A stretch of 64,000 nucleotides of DNA, from contig JACKAG010000003.1 of the NCBI GenBank assembly GCA_020635195.1, forward strand, positions 124,001 to 188,000, read 5' to 3'. Below are positions 33,305-42,249 of this stretch, one piece after another. Below the pieces are notes generated by a model. That model made no database searches. It saw nothing but the letters and a program-made list of their open reading frames with translations, and was not told where the DNA came from. Made by a program: the position numbers and the translations under genes. The DNA comes from Deltaproteobacteria bacterium. Lineage in GTDB: Bacteria; Bdellovibrionota_B; Oligoflexia; Oligoflexales; Bog-1112. Numbering within the stretch: position 1 is the first letter of the stretch; every line of letters starts with the position of its first letter.

Positions 33305-34315
33305 TCACTGAGAAAAATTCGGATTCTCAATAAATCCACCTTGAATCTTACCATTACTTACTGGATAAGCTCCTATAATATCTGTTTTTTCCAAAAAAAA
33401 TCCTATACTAATTTCTTTTTCATGTTTGTATCCGTGATCTCCTATCAGCTTATTAAGATCGACGGCATTCTCAGAATTAGCTCTTATTTTCAGAAGAAAT
33501 CCACTAGTTCCGGCAAAACTGATAGCAACATTCTGATCTAGTGAGGTGGATATGGCAGCAGAAGTTTGCGAACCCTGCGCAGAATGACGAGACAAATCGG
33601 TAATGAGAAACTCATCGATAATTATCTGAGGATCTGTTGTTTTAGCTCTGAATATTGCAGGTGAATCCAGACCATTTTCAAAGACCTGATCCAGTGCATC
33701 TTTATTTATTTTCATGCCTCTGAATACAATTGTATGGTGATCAACTTTAGCGGACAAAACAGAGACACTTTTACCTTTGTACGATAGCATATCTTTTGGA
33801 AAATTTGGTGTTTTTTTACTAATATAAAGAAACTCGTCGAGTTTAAGGGCCTCATCAGGGACAAAGCCTGATTCATTAATCTTATTTACTTTTTCAATAA
33901 ATCTGCCCCTTTTAGTTGGTGACCAAGCCGGATCTGGTTCGACCATGAGTCGACCTTTAGCACTAAGGTTTAATCCGTCAGCTTTCCCGGAAAGATCAAC
34001 TAATATAAGAACTTGCTCAGAATAGTTCCCGATTGTGGAAGTGACTAATTTCTTCTGGGCGATATCTGATCCAGGATCAACTACGATGCCCAATAACTTA
34101 ATATTTAAAGGACGCATCTGATCATCATTATTTAAGAAAAATGCTCTCCCGACGGAAGGAGGTATTTCTGTCTGCTTTCTATCACTAATTGCAGACTCTG
34201 ATAAAGTCTCTGTCATGGAAGGGGCAGATTGATCCGCATGATGCCCCCGCCTGAGACAGCCCGATATAAAAGATAAGAGAAGACAGATGCCAATAATTCT
34301 TATAGCATATTTCAT
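33305..34315 (-). CDS. Lipoprotein with ADP-ribosyltransferase-like C-terminal domain
   Basis: The 336-residue protein has a lipoprotein signal (lipobox F-I-S-G-C, Cys near residue 20), an unassigned middle region, and a C-terminal domain with the ADP-ribosyltransferase pattern. This is T-I-V-F-R-G-M (Arg near 199), then D-Q-V-F-E-N-G-L, the S-A-A-I-S-T-S strand (256-258), A-I-S-F-A-G, D-L-N-K, and H-E-K-E-I-S-I (E299-x-E301), closing with D-I-I-G-A-Y-P-V. R / STS / ExE is the order of the cholera/pertussis-type clade, where ExE enzymes often modify arginine. No adjacent immunity gene is obvious. The gene is AT-rich compared with its neighbours. The fold call is by motif and spacing. Confidence 0.65.
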   Translation of the reverse strand: MKYAIRIIGICLLLSFISGCLRRGHHADQSAPSMTETLSESAISDRKQTEIPPSVGRAFFLNNDDQMRPLNIKLLGIVVDPGSDIAQKKLVTSTIGNYSEQVLILVDLSGKADGLNLSAKGRLMVEPDPAWSPTKRGRFIEKVNKINESGFVPDEALKLDEFLYISKKTPNFPKDMLSYKGKSVSVLSAKVDHHTIVFRGMKINKDALDQVFENGLDSPAIFRAKTTDPQIIIDEFLITDLSRHSAQGSQTSAAISTSLDQNVAISFAGTSGFLLKIRANSENAVDLNKLIGDHGYKHEKEISIGFFLEKTDIIGAYPVSNGKIQGGFIENPNFSQ

Positions 34316-34757
34316 CCTTTTTACCTTTTTCAAAACGAAGAGAGAGTATTGAAGAAATACTGAGCAAAGTCAGTTAAACTTGCGATCGGTAAGCCTTCTC
34401 TACATCACTCGGATGAAGAGAGCTCAATCTTAAGGCGTTTTGATAATCCCTCTGACAGCCGAGGGATCTCACGGGAGCCCTGGATACGGTGAAACCCAGA
34501 CTCTAATTCCAAAGTAGCAGTGGTAAGCCAGCTCTGCTTATGCTAAGCAATTCCCGGAAACTATGAGGGGAAAGAATGATGTCGCCAACCTAATTTCGGT
34601 CAAAAATGAGGTTAATGGCGATCGGCACGCACTCCGCCATGGCAACGCTTGTTGAGCAAGCTCTCAATAGGGTGACAAGCGAACTCATATCCTTATTGCC
34701 TATGCACACTCGATGTATGGCTCTGGGTAATTTTGGCGGACAATTGCTGAAAAATTG
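34316..34757. ncRNA. Candidate structured non-coding region
   Basis: No protein is supported in this stretch, but several local stems occur in a row. They include TCCCTC/GAGGGA (34447-34466), TCGCCA plus ACCT pairing with AGGT and TGGCGA (34582-34622), and CGCTTGT/ACAAGCG (34646-34682). Such density of compensating arms suggests a folded RNA or a remnant of a group II intron or similar element, on either strand. No reverse transcriptase is adjacent. The family is not identified. Confidence 0.3.
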
Positions 34758-34769
34758 TTACCCAGAGCT
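34719..34769. terminator. Stem-loop overlapping the end of the BCCP gene
   Basis: GGCTCTGGGTAA (34719-34730) is mirrored by TTACCCAGAGCT (34758-34769), with a loop of 27 bases that itself contains CAAT/ATTG. The right arm includes the stop codon of the biotin-carrier gene. It may end carboxylase transcripts, or mark the right end of the inserted DNA. Confidence 0.45.
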
Positions 34770-35333
34770 ATAGTGCCCTGAAACAATCAAAGCCAGATCA
34801 GCTCCTGTCTGAACACTTTGCCCGGCATCTACCATCAGCTGCCGAAGCACTCCGGCATCGGGAGCACATATATTATTCTCCATCTTCATTGCCTCAATCA
34901 CCATCAGGACCTGACCTGCCCTGAGTTCATCTCCCTGACTCGCGCAGACCCTGATAATCCGGCCTGTCATAGGGGAACGTATCGTCTGCCCCTGAGATCC
35001 GGAAGACTTTCTCCTGAAACCCTTATCTGGCCCTGCCAGAGAAAGCATAAATCTGAAACATGGAGGAGGACAAGCCACCAGTTCCATCCGAAAAGTATGT
35101 TCTGCGCCATGTATCCGGCCAAAATCATCAGGCCGGAAGCTGTGAATCGCTACAACCTTTTCATGAACCTGATCTTTTTTCCGGAGAAAAACAGATTTCA
35201 GTGCAGGTTCCCATCTGATCAGATAATTCTGTCCGTCAAGAACAACTTCTGTTTCGACACCACTCACCAGCGCCTGCCGGAAAGAGAGACGGAATTCCCG
35301 ATGTTCAGTTCTGAGAAGCCAGGGTCCTGTCAC
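34758..35333 (-). CDS. Biotin carboxyl carrier protein of acyl-CoA carboxylase
   Basis: The 191-residue product ends in a biotinyl domain: S-P-M-T-G-R-I-I-R-V, G-Q-V-L-M-V-I-E-A-M-K-M-E-N-N (the Lys receives biotin) and V-D-A-G-Q-S-V-Q. The N-terminal half is an extended region with beta strands (FRLSFRQALVSGVETEVVLD) like the BT linker of propionyl- and methylcrotonyl-CoA carboxylases. In most such enzymes this part is fused to the biotin carboxylase; here it is a separate gene just downstream. GTG 35333 has GAGGTG upstream. It acts with the next two genes in cytoplasmic acyl-CoA carboxylation. Confidence 0.9.
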   Translation of the reverse strand: MTGPWLLRTEHREFRLSFRQALVSGVETEVVLDGQNYLIRWEPALKSVFLRKKDQVHEKVVAIHSFRPDDFGRIHGAEHTFRMELVACPPPCFRFMLSLAGPDKGFRRKSSGSQGQTIRSPMTGRIIRVCASQGDELRAGQVLMVIEAMKMENNICAPDAGVLRQLMVDAGQSVQTGADLALIVSGHYSSG

Positions 35334-35366
35334 AATACACCTCAGTTATTTCCGGAGCCATATTAA

Positions 35367-36923
35367 TCAATAGCTCTGATGAGTTTGTTCCCTCAGAGCT
35401 GCATCCTTCCATGCTTCCCGCTCTCCCCCGATCCTGGCGTCTGGCCGTGTCAGCAAAGCCTCTCCTGAATGGTCGGCCATGACAGCCAGAGCAGCAATAG
35501 CCATAGCATCAGAATCCGGAAAGTGTCCGATATCTGACAGGCTATTTTTCAGAGAAGATTCCTCATTCTGACAAAAATGAGTATCAAAATGTCCTGAAAT
35601 AAAGCGTTCATGACAAAGCAGGGCACTGTGAAAAGGGATGGTGGTTGTCAGACTTCCGAAATGGCATTCCGCAAGAGCCCTCTTCATCCGCCTGATTGCT
35701 TCATTTCTGCTTTCTGCGGAAACAATCAGCTTGGCGATCATAGAGTCATAGCCTGCTGGAATTTCATAGCCAGGATAAACAGCTGTATCTGTCCTGATCC
35801 CCGGCCCCTCGGCTAAAGTAACCTCTTCGGCCCTCCCCGGAACAGGCATAAAACCGGCAAAAGGATCTTCACAGTTAATTCGTGCTTCCATACTCCAGCC
35901 GCGGATACTGAGATCTGCCTGAGAAAATGCCAGAGGATGCCCCTGTGCAATCAGGATCTGCTCACGAATCAGGTCCTTGCCCGTAATCTGCTCCGTAACT
36001 GTATGTTCCACCTGAATTCTGGCATTCATCTCCATAAACCATGCCTGATCCGGAGCAGCACAGATGAATTCTACAGTGCCTGCACCTGTGTAAGCAGATG
36101 CCGCGGCAGCTTTCAGGGCAATCGCTCCCATAGACTCACGCTGAGCCTCGTTGAGGTAAGCTGAAGGGGCCTCTTCGAAAAGCTTCTGATGCCGACGCTG
36201 AATGCTACAGTCCCGTTCAAATAAATGAACCCCATGCCCCTCATGATCTCTGAGAATCTGCACTTCAATATGACGTGGATTTTCAATATATCGCTCACAG
36301 AACACCGCATCATTACCAAACCACGAGAGGGCTTCATGACGACATGCTCGCAGCGCTGGTTCCAGCTCCGCATCGCTACGGACAATACGCATCCCCCGGC
36401 CACCACCACCAGCTGCTGCTTTCAGAATCAGAGGATAAGCACAGTCTTTCGCCAGCTGACGGAGCTCTGCCACACTCTCCACTGGCCCTGGACTTCCGGG
36501 AACAACCGGTATACCCTGCGCCTGCATCAGCCTTCTGGCCTCAATCTTGTTACCCATCAGAGTCATAGACTCTGCAGACGGACCAATAAAAACCGCTCCA
36601 CACTCTGTAACTGCCTGACAGAACTCAGGGCTTTCGGATAAAAAGCCATAGCCAGGATGAACGGCATCTGCCCCGGAAGCAACGATTGCCTCACAAATTG
36701 CAGGAATGTTCAGATACGTCTCTGCAACCGTCTGTCCCTTCAAAGGCCACGCATAGTCGGCATACCTGAGAGCCAGACCAAAACGATCATCCGGAGCATA
36801 AAGAAGAACACTCTCCAGCTCCAGCTCCCGTAATGTTCTGATGATACGCAGAGCGATTTCTCCCCGGTTGGGAATCAGCACTCTTCTGAAAGATTTATGA
36901 CCAGAGCTGTCTTTTCTCATCAT
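35367..36923 (-). CDS. Acyl-CoA carboxylase, biotin carboxylase subunit
   Basis: This 518-residue ATP-grasp enzyme carboxylates biotin on the carrier protein. It has the start V-L-I-P-N-R-G-E-I-A-L-R-I-I-R-T-L, then V-H-P-G-Y-G-F-L-S-E, the glycine-rich ATP loop K-A-A-A-G-G-G-G-R-G-M-R, and the catalytic M-E-M-N-A-R-I-Q-V-E-H-T-V-T-E. The B-C C-terminal domain with S-M-I-A-K-L-I-V follows. Length exceeds AccC (about 450) but is shorter than fused alpha subunits, fitting a split enzyme. ATG 36923 has AAGGA upstream. The most likely substrates of the holoenzyme are propionyl- or methylcrotonyl-CoA. Confidence 0.95.
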   Translation of the reverse strand: MMRKDSSGHKSFRRVLIPNRGEIALRIIRTLRELELESVLLYAPDDRFGLALRYADYAWPLKGQTVAETYLNIPAICEAIVASGADAVHPGYGFLSESPEFCQAVTECGAVFIGPSAESMTLMGNKIEARRLMQAQGIPVVPGSPGPVESVAELRQLAKDCAYPLILKAAAGGGGRGMRIVRSDAELEPALRACRHEALSWFGNDAVFCERYIENPRHIEVQILRDHEGHGVHLFERDCSIQRRHQKLFEEAPSAYLNEAQRESMGAIALKAAAASAYTGAGTVEFICAAPDQAWFMEMNARIQVEHTVTEQITGKDLIREQILIAQGHPLAFSQADLSIRGWSMEARINCEDPFAGFMPVPGRAEEVTLAEGPGIRTDTAVYPGYEIPAGYDSMIAKLIVSAESRNEAIRRMKRALAECHFGSLTTTIPFHSALLCHERFISGHFDTHFCQNEESSLKNSLSDIGHFPDSDAMAIAALAVMADHSGEALLTRPDARIGGEREAWKDAALREQTHQSY

Positions 36924-36952
36924 GCCGCATCCTTGTTCTGTAGCGGAGCTTT

Positions 36953-38527
36953 TTACAGTGGGATGTTGCCATGTTTCCGTTTCGGAACTGCCACCCGCTT
37001 ACTCTGACAGGCCTTCAACCCCTGCAACAAAGCACGACGTGTTTCTCCGGGAAAGATCACCCCGTCAATAAATCCCTTTGAAGCTGCCTGATAGGGATTC
37101 GCAAACATTTCGGCATAACGCTCTGTCTGACGCAGACGCTCCGCATCCGGATCTGTGGCCTCGTTGATTTCCTTGCGGAAAATAATCTTGCAGGCTCCTG
37201 CAGCTCCCATAACAGCGATTTCTGCTCCTGGCCAGGCCAGATTCAGATCTCCTCCGATATGCCCTGAACTCATCACATCATAGGCCCCACCATAGGCCTT
37301 ACGGAGAATCACAGTCAGCTTCGGCACCGTAGCCTCACAAAAACTATAGAGCAGCTTAGCTCCATGGCGGATAATCCCGCCTCGTTCCTGATCTGTCCCG
37401 GGTAGAAAACCGGGGACATCCACAAGTGTGATCAGAGGAATATTGAATGCATCACAAAAACGGACAAAGCGTGCACCTTTTACAGAAGCGTTCATATCCA
37501 GCACGCCCGCCATATGCTGCGGATTATTCGCAACAATCCCGACACTTTGGCCACCAAAACGGGCAAAACCAGTCAGCAGATTAGGAGCATATCCTGCCTT
37601 CAACTCAAAAAAACTTCCGGGGTCAACCAGGTTTTCTACGACAGTCCGGACATCGTAAGGAAGGTTTGGATTATCCGGGACCAGAGTTGACATGCGATCA
37701 GCCTGTTCCCGCAGTATCCGCAGGGTTTCCGGATTTCCGGACTGTTCAGGGCTTACGATTTCTGGTGCACGTTCGAGATTATTAGAAGGAAGATAAGACA
37801 GCAGTTTTCGAAGGTCCCACAGCGCCCCACTTTCATCAGGACAACGCAGATCACAGACCCCGCTGATCTGTTCATGAGTTCTGGCGCCACCGAGCTCGTC
37901 AAAACTGACATCCTCTCCTGTCACTTCCCGGATCACATCCGGCCCTGTGATAAACATATGACTGCTGTCATCCACCATCAGGATAAAATCGGTGATTGCC
38001 GGTGAATAAACAGCGCCTCCGGCACAGGGACCCATCACAAGCGATAACTGTGGAATCACCCCACTAGCCTGGACGTTCCGGTAAAAAATATCCGCATAAC
38101 CGCCAAGACTCGCCACACCTTCGTGAATCCTTGCCCCCCCAGAATCATTCAGACCAATCAGGGGAGCTCCATTTTTAACCGCCATCTCCATGATCTTACA
38201 CACTTTGCGAGCAAAGGCTGCCGAAAGACTTCCTCCGAACACCGTAAAATCCTGGGAGAACACATAGACCAGACGCCCTTCAATATATCCCCATCCGGTG
38301 ATCACGCCATCACCTGGTATTTTATGTTTTTCCATACCGAAATCTGTGCAGTCATGGGTGACAAAAGCATCTGTCTCAAAGAAGGTCCCCTCATCAAGGA
38401 GAAGATTCAGACGCTCTCTTGCTGTTAGCTTACCCTTCTGGTGTTGGCGGGATATTTTATCCTCCCCACCACCTAAGAGAGCTCTTTTCCGTAGTTCAGT
38501 GAGTTTATCTGCTGCTGATTGTTGCAC
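36953..38527 (-). CDS. pccB: Acyl-CoA carboxylase beta subunit (propionyl-CoA carboxylase-like)
   Basis: This carboxyltransferase of about 524 residues transfers CO2 from biotin to an acyl-CoA. It begins L-T-E-L-R-K-R-A, then GGGEDKISRQHQKGKLTARE. The oxyanion-hole segments are G-L-N-D-S-G-G-A-R-I-H-E-G-V and M-G-P-C-A-G-G-A-V-Y-S-P-A, with G-P-D-V-I-R-E-V-T-G-E and the late V-D-V-P-G-F-L-P-G-T and RKAYGGAYDVMSSGHIGGDL. The pattern is closest to PccB. I select GTG 38527 because AAGGA lies upstream; TTG 38557 would add ten atypical residues. It is the first gene of the beta/BC/BCCP operon. It probably handles propionate or odd-chain and branched amino-acid carbon. Confidence 0.94.
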   Translation of the reverse strand: MQQSAADKLTELRKRALLGGGEDKISRQHQKGKLTARERLNLLLDEGTFFETDAFVTHDCTDFGMEKHKIPGDGVITGWGYIEGRLVYVFSQDFTVFGGSLSAAFARKVCKIMEMAVKNGAPLIGLNDSGGARIHEGVASLGGYADIFYRNVQASGVIPQLSLVMGPCAGGAVYSPAITDFILMVDDSSHMFITGPDVIREVTGEDVSFDELGGARTHEQISGVCDLRCPDESGALWDLRKLLSYLPSNNLERAPEIVSPEQSGNPETLRILREQADRMSTLVPDNPNLPYDVRTVVENLVDPGSFFELKAGYAPNLLTGFARFGGQSVGIVANNPQHMAGVLDMNASVKGARFVRFCDAFNIPLITLVDVPGFLPGTDQERGGIIRHGAKLLYSFCEATVPKLTVILRKAYGGAYDVMSSGHIGGDLNLAWPGAEIAVMGAAGACKIIFRKEINEATDPDAERLRQTERYAEMFANPYQAASKGFIDGVIFPGETRRALLQGLKACQSKRVAVPKRKHGNIPL

Positions 38528-38560
38528 GCACCGATCCTTTCCTTGAGCTTCAGGCAAAAG

Positions 38561-39352
38561 TCACTTCAGCTGTCTTCCAGGGAAACCCTGCCAGATCGTC
38601 TCTGTAAACAATCTTTCCTTCAGTCTGTCCCAATGGGGATAAGGTGGAGGGGGAGTTTGTGATGTTTTACGAAGGCTCTGGCTGCTGATCGAAGCAGAGC
38701 GTCCACCTGCCCACAAGAGTTTTCCATTATTTGTGTCGATCAAAAACAGCTCTATCCTGGCATAGCGTTCTGCTATCCAGGCCCCCCGGTCATCGCTTAC
38801 TCTTTCGACAGCTTCGCTGATCATAGGCATCAGAATTGCATCTGCATAATCCGTATGCCGACTAAAGCGATTAAGCCAGTCATGCCAGCCCACAGAGTTT
38901 TCGAGAACCACCTGATAAGCCTGAGGTCCATTCTCGCAGCTATGGCAGCGCTCGACTCCGGACTGCCATAACGCAGAAATCTCTTCTGTCATATCTTCTG
39001 CACCAGCTTTACTCAGGAAAGCCGCCACTAGGGCGGGAGTAAATCCTTTCATATAGGGCTGATTGCTGAAGCCTTCAATCACCCGCCGATCAAGATCATG
39101 ACATAAGCCCTTCAGGTCTTCATCTGCAACATTAAAAGGGAACTGTCCTGAATAGCGTAATCCAGGAGGCATAACCCGGCAACTCAAAACAGCAATCCGT
39201 GCAGGAATATAGGCTTCAAAACCACGACGAATGCCATAATTTACTGAGGGATCTGTACTGACGCAGGAAACGATTCCAGCACTAAACAGACTCATACAGA
39301 CCACCCACCAAAGCGGAATGGCTTTCTTTCTGATGTTCTTTTGTCTTTTCAT
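38561..39352 (-). CDS. Lipoprotein of unknown function
   Basis: A predicted lipoprotein of about 263 residues: a basic start (MKRQKNIRKKAIPLWWVVCM), a hydrophobic stretch and a lipobox S-A-G-I-V-S-C. The mature part has R-I-A-V-L-S-C-R-V-M-P-P-G, a C-H-S-C pair, and LFLIDTNNGKLLWAGGRSAS with a terminal LKERLFTETIWQGFPGRQ. The 'own lifetime' phrase N-G-K-L-L-W-x-G and closing segment suggest a family of paralogous envelope lipoproteins, but I cannot name one. ATG 39352 has AGGTGG upstream. It lies 33 bases upstream of the carboxylase operon and may be co-transcribed by chance. Confidence 0.7.
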   Translation of the reverse strand: MKRQKNIRKKAIPLWWVVCMSLFSAGIVSCVSTDPSVNYGIRRGFEAYIPARIAVLSCRVMPPGLRYSGQFPFNVADEDLKGLCHDLDRRVIEGFSNQPYMKGFTPALVAAFLSKAGAEDMTEEISALWQSGVERCHSCENGPQAYQVVLENSVGWHDWLNRFSRHTDYADAILMPMISEAVERVSDDRGAWIAERYARIELFLIDTNNGKLLWAGGRSASISSQSLRKTSQTPPPPYPHWDRLKERLFTETIWQGFPGRQLK

Positions 39353-39659
39353 TTTCTTCCACCTAAGTGATCCTGCTTCTTTGCGACTCAAAGATTATTA
39401 AACAGAGTAACGACTTTGGCAATTACAGAAGATCCTCCTCACAAAGACTGCAAAGCCAGACGTCTCTGACAAACTCTGCGGCTGCATTCCAGAGCTCCCG
39501 CTATCATTTCATCAAAAAAGCAAAATATATACCTAAATATTTGTAATTGTAGCAACAATCATGGTTATACTCAAGAAAATTAAGAATCCTATAAATTGAT
39601 CCGAAAAGCTTGAGGCTTCCGATGATCATTGCCCAGGCTTTTTCAGGGAAATTCAGACG

Positions 39660-41288
39660 ATGAAACTTCTAAAAGAACTCATGATTTTTACTGCTTTATT
39701 TTGCAAAGCCCACCCCCTGAGCTCAATGGATTATGCGGAACTACGGGAGTACGAGAAAACATCTCTGGTGATGACAGGCTCTCCTCTGTCTGCCCCCCTG
39801 AAAAATCAAATTATTGCCGGAAAAATGAACAAAGATCAGCTGATCCGTCAGCTATTGAAATCCGATCCATTCATCAAAAAAATGGCTTTGTTCTGGTCTT
39901 CCAGGATGGGGATGTCCGCCGCGGTTCGCCCATGGACTATGATGAAAAAAGGTGCCACACAAACTGCTTTCTATTATCTGTCTGAGTCAAAATCAGGCAT
40001 ACCCAATATCAATCTCCACAGAAAGACAGAGCCTACTGCTGCATTCATCAGAAACAGTATCGAAGCTATGAAAAACTATCAGGGCTATCTCTCTGTTGAT
40101 CAGAAAACATGTAATGTCAGTATCAAAGATCAGGACGGTAATCAGAAAACAAGCCAGATGATCTGGCTAACCAGCCCAGACTTTGTCACAGACAAAGAGG
40201 ATCTGGACCGGATTATAAAAACAGGAGAGTATCGCAAAGGAACCCCAAGCAAGATAGATCCCGGACTTTACAAAGAACTCAAAGATCTGCTTATGAAAAT
40301 AGACCCCTCCTGTGATCAGATTGAACTCACAAGCAAAGCTTCTCCTTACTATGCCAAAGAAATCCCAAACGAAATTCGCATCGCAACCTTTCTTGCCAAA
40401 GATACAATATGTGGTAAAAACGGTGATAAATGCTGGTCAAAACGAGCTGTGTTTCCTACATTGCAGGCATCTGATCTCATGGAAGACAGCACCATGGAGC
40501 CAGGTTATATTATAGCCAAAACCATCGCAGATCAGTCCCCTTTTGAAGACATTCTAACCACCACTAAAACGATCTTAACCGGACGGTATGCCTACTACCT
40601 GCAACACTGGCAGCCTTTCTGGGACAATTATCCCGACGGTAAATACCAGGAAAATACGGAAGCAAGATGGATTCATCCATCTTGGGAAGATTCCTCTCTT
40701 TTCTGGGTAGAACGCGGACCGCAGGAAGCAGGTGTACTAACAACCATGGCCTGGTCTTTCCTGACCAACGGACGCAGGGCAAAAGCCAACAAAGCATATG
40801 AAACATTCGCCTGCCGTAGCTTTACCGTCCCTGAAGGCGCTGTTCCGGACCCATCCGATGCAAATCCGGATTTACGGGAACGACAATACTGCTCTTACTG
40901 TCACCGTACTCTTGAACCTATGGCTGCATTTTTCAACCGATGGCCAGCAACAGGCCGGGTCAATCACGAATTCTATCGTGACCAGGACATCAACGACACG
41001 GGAGAATTCAGGGGACAAAGAGGAAAGGGTGTCCGTGCATTTGCAGAAATTTTGTCAAAAACAGAGGATTTTAAGAACTGCTCCATCCAGCATGCCTTTA
41101 ACTTTGTTTACGGAAGAGGTATGGGAAAAAGTGAAGCTGACGTTTATCTCCCAAAATACCGGGAAATCTACGAAAGCACACATTCACGACTGGATGAGGT
41201 GATCCGATCAATGCTTCTTGACAAGCTATTTACAGAATCACAGGAAGCAAAAAACACGACGCAGACAGACAATGCAGGAGATCTGTAA
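39660..41288 (+). CDS. Exported haem protein, DUF1588/DUF1585-like
   Basis: This 542-residue protein has a weak signal peptide (MKLLKELMIFTALFCKAHPL). Its C-terminal third contains the pattern of DUF1588 plus DUF1585: A-G-V-L-T-T-M-A-W-S-F-L, the haem motif Y-C-S-Y-C-H-R-T-L-E-P-M-A, then D-T-G-E-F-R-G-Q-R-G and NCSIQHAFNFVYGRGMGKSE. Such domains are common in Planctomycetes alongside DUF1501 proteins and cytochromes, with function unresolved. It opens a four-gene operon of exported proteins. The CxxCH means covalent haem c in the periplasm. The N-terminal 300 residues are unassigned. Confidence 0.65.
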   Translation: MKLLKELMIFTALFCKAHPLSSMDYAELREYEKTSLVMTGSPLSAPLKNQIIAGKMNKDQLIRQLLKSDPFIKKMALFWSSRMGMSAAVRPWTMMKKGATQTAFYYLSESKSGIPNINLHRKTEPTAAFIRNSIEAMKNYQGYLSVDQKTCNVSIKDQDGNQKTSQMIWLTSPDFVTDKEDLDRIIKTGEYRKGTPSKIDPGLYKELKDLLMKIDPSCDQIELTSKASPYYAKEIPNEIRIATFLAKDTICGKNGDKCWSKRAVFPTLQASDLMEDSTMEPGYIIAKTIADQSPFEDILTTTKTILTGRYAYYLQHWQPFWDNYPDGKYQENTEARWIHPSWEDSSLFWVERGPQEAGVLTTMAWSFLTNGRRAKANKAYETFACRSFTVPEGAVPDPSDANPDLRERQYCSYCHRTLEPMAAFFNRWPATGRVNHEFYRDQDINDTGEFRGQRGKGVRAFAEILSKTEDFKNCSIQHAFNFVYGRGMGKSEADVYLPKYREIYESTHSRLDEVIRSMLLDKLFTESQEAKNTTQTDNAGDL

Positions 41289-41289
41289 T

Positions 41290-42231
41290 ATGTTAAGGAT
41301 ACGGATGTCATTTTACATTTCCTTTTTTTTAATCGTAAGCTCCTGCAAACCTCTTCAGCCAGAAGAAAACAAAAGCCTGAAAAGCGAAGGTCAGCTACGC
41401 CCGGATGAGAGTCCTGACATGGACTATGTAGACGATCAAAAGGGTCCTGAAATCCCGGTAGAAGAACCCGTTTTTTCTGCTGGTCCACGAAGTCATCCGA
41501 CAGCAATTGTCTTCATGACCATCCCCGATCCCGGACCGATGCCTGAAGATGGAAAGGCCCCACAGATAGCAACCGATCATCCGGACAACCCGATAGAATA
41601 CAGTCAAAGTCTTGAACTGACCCAACTGCCAAGAGAAGCATCACAAACGAGATATCTTGACAGTAAATCTCTCAATCATATTTATAGCCGTGTTTTTTAT
41701 CCGGAAGAAAAAGCAATTGAGACTTCCGATGGAACGGTAATATTCCGGACATGGCTTCCGGGATGCGCACAAGCAAAAACACCAACATATTGTCAAAGTC
41801 AGATATTTACTCTTGATGAAGCCAGTGCCATGAACACAACAGATCTGAATACAAACATTGCATCGTTCCGGGAAAATACGACGATCAATCTTGATTATCT
41901 TTACGCACTAAGATCTGCACTTGGAAGACAGTGTCGCCGCCTGAGCACAATAGAGTACAATGCCCAGCTGGCCGGAGAAGACAAAGATTATCTCTATATT
42001 CAGAGAGTCAATCAGCCAGAGCCGGACGATTTTGTAAATTTCATGAAGAGGCTTCTTGGAATTTATGGAAGTGATGTGTCTTTTAATTTTGATGCAAGTT
42101 ATTATCACAAAGCATTTATCGAATACATCGAATCGAATAAAGATTCTGAAAATAAAAAATTAAATTACATTAATGCTTATACCGCGACATGCATTGCTCT
42201 TGGATCACACCCGTATATCATCATGTATTGA
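41290..42231 (+). CDS. Lipoprotein of the DUF1501/haem operon
   Basis: A predicted lipoprotein of about 313 residues (hydrophobic start, lipobox I-V-S-S-C near residue 18), then an acidic, Pro-rich linker (ENKSLKSEGQLRPDESPDMD) and a domain of unknown family. There are four Cys in the mature part (P-G-C-A-Q, Y-C-Q-S-Q, Q-C-R-R-L, A-T-C-I-A) that could form disulfides. It begins one base after the stop of the upstream gene (ATG 41290, AGGAG upstream); ATG 41305 with AAGGA is the alternative. It probably works in the same envelope complex as its operon partners. Function is unknown. Confidence 0.65.
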   Translation: MLRIRMSFYISFFLIVSSCKPLQPEENKSLKSEGQLRPDESPDMDYVDDQKGPEIPVEEPVFSAGPRSHPTAIVFMTIPDPGPMPEDGKAPQIATDHPDNPIEYSQSLELTQLPREASQTRYLDSKSLNHIYSRVFYPEEKAIETSDGTVIFRTWLPGCAQAKTPTYCQSQIFTLDEASAMNTTDLNTNIASFRENTTINLDYLYALRSALGRQCRRLSTIEYNAQLAGEDKDYLYIQRVNQPEPDDFVNFMKRLLGIYGSDVSFNFDASYYHKAFIEYIESNKDSENKKLNYINAYTATCIALGSHPYIIMY

Positions 42232-42249
42232 TAATAAAGGTAAAGACAG

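Noticed and set aside
34316..34757. Group II intron
   Set aside because: Stem-rich, but no domain V consensus or reverse transcriptase identified; kept only as a candidate structured RNA.
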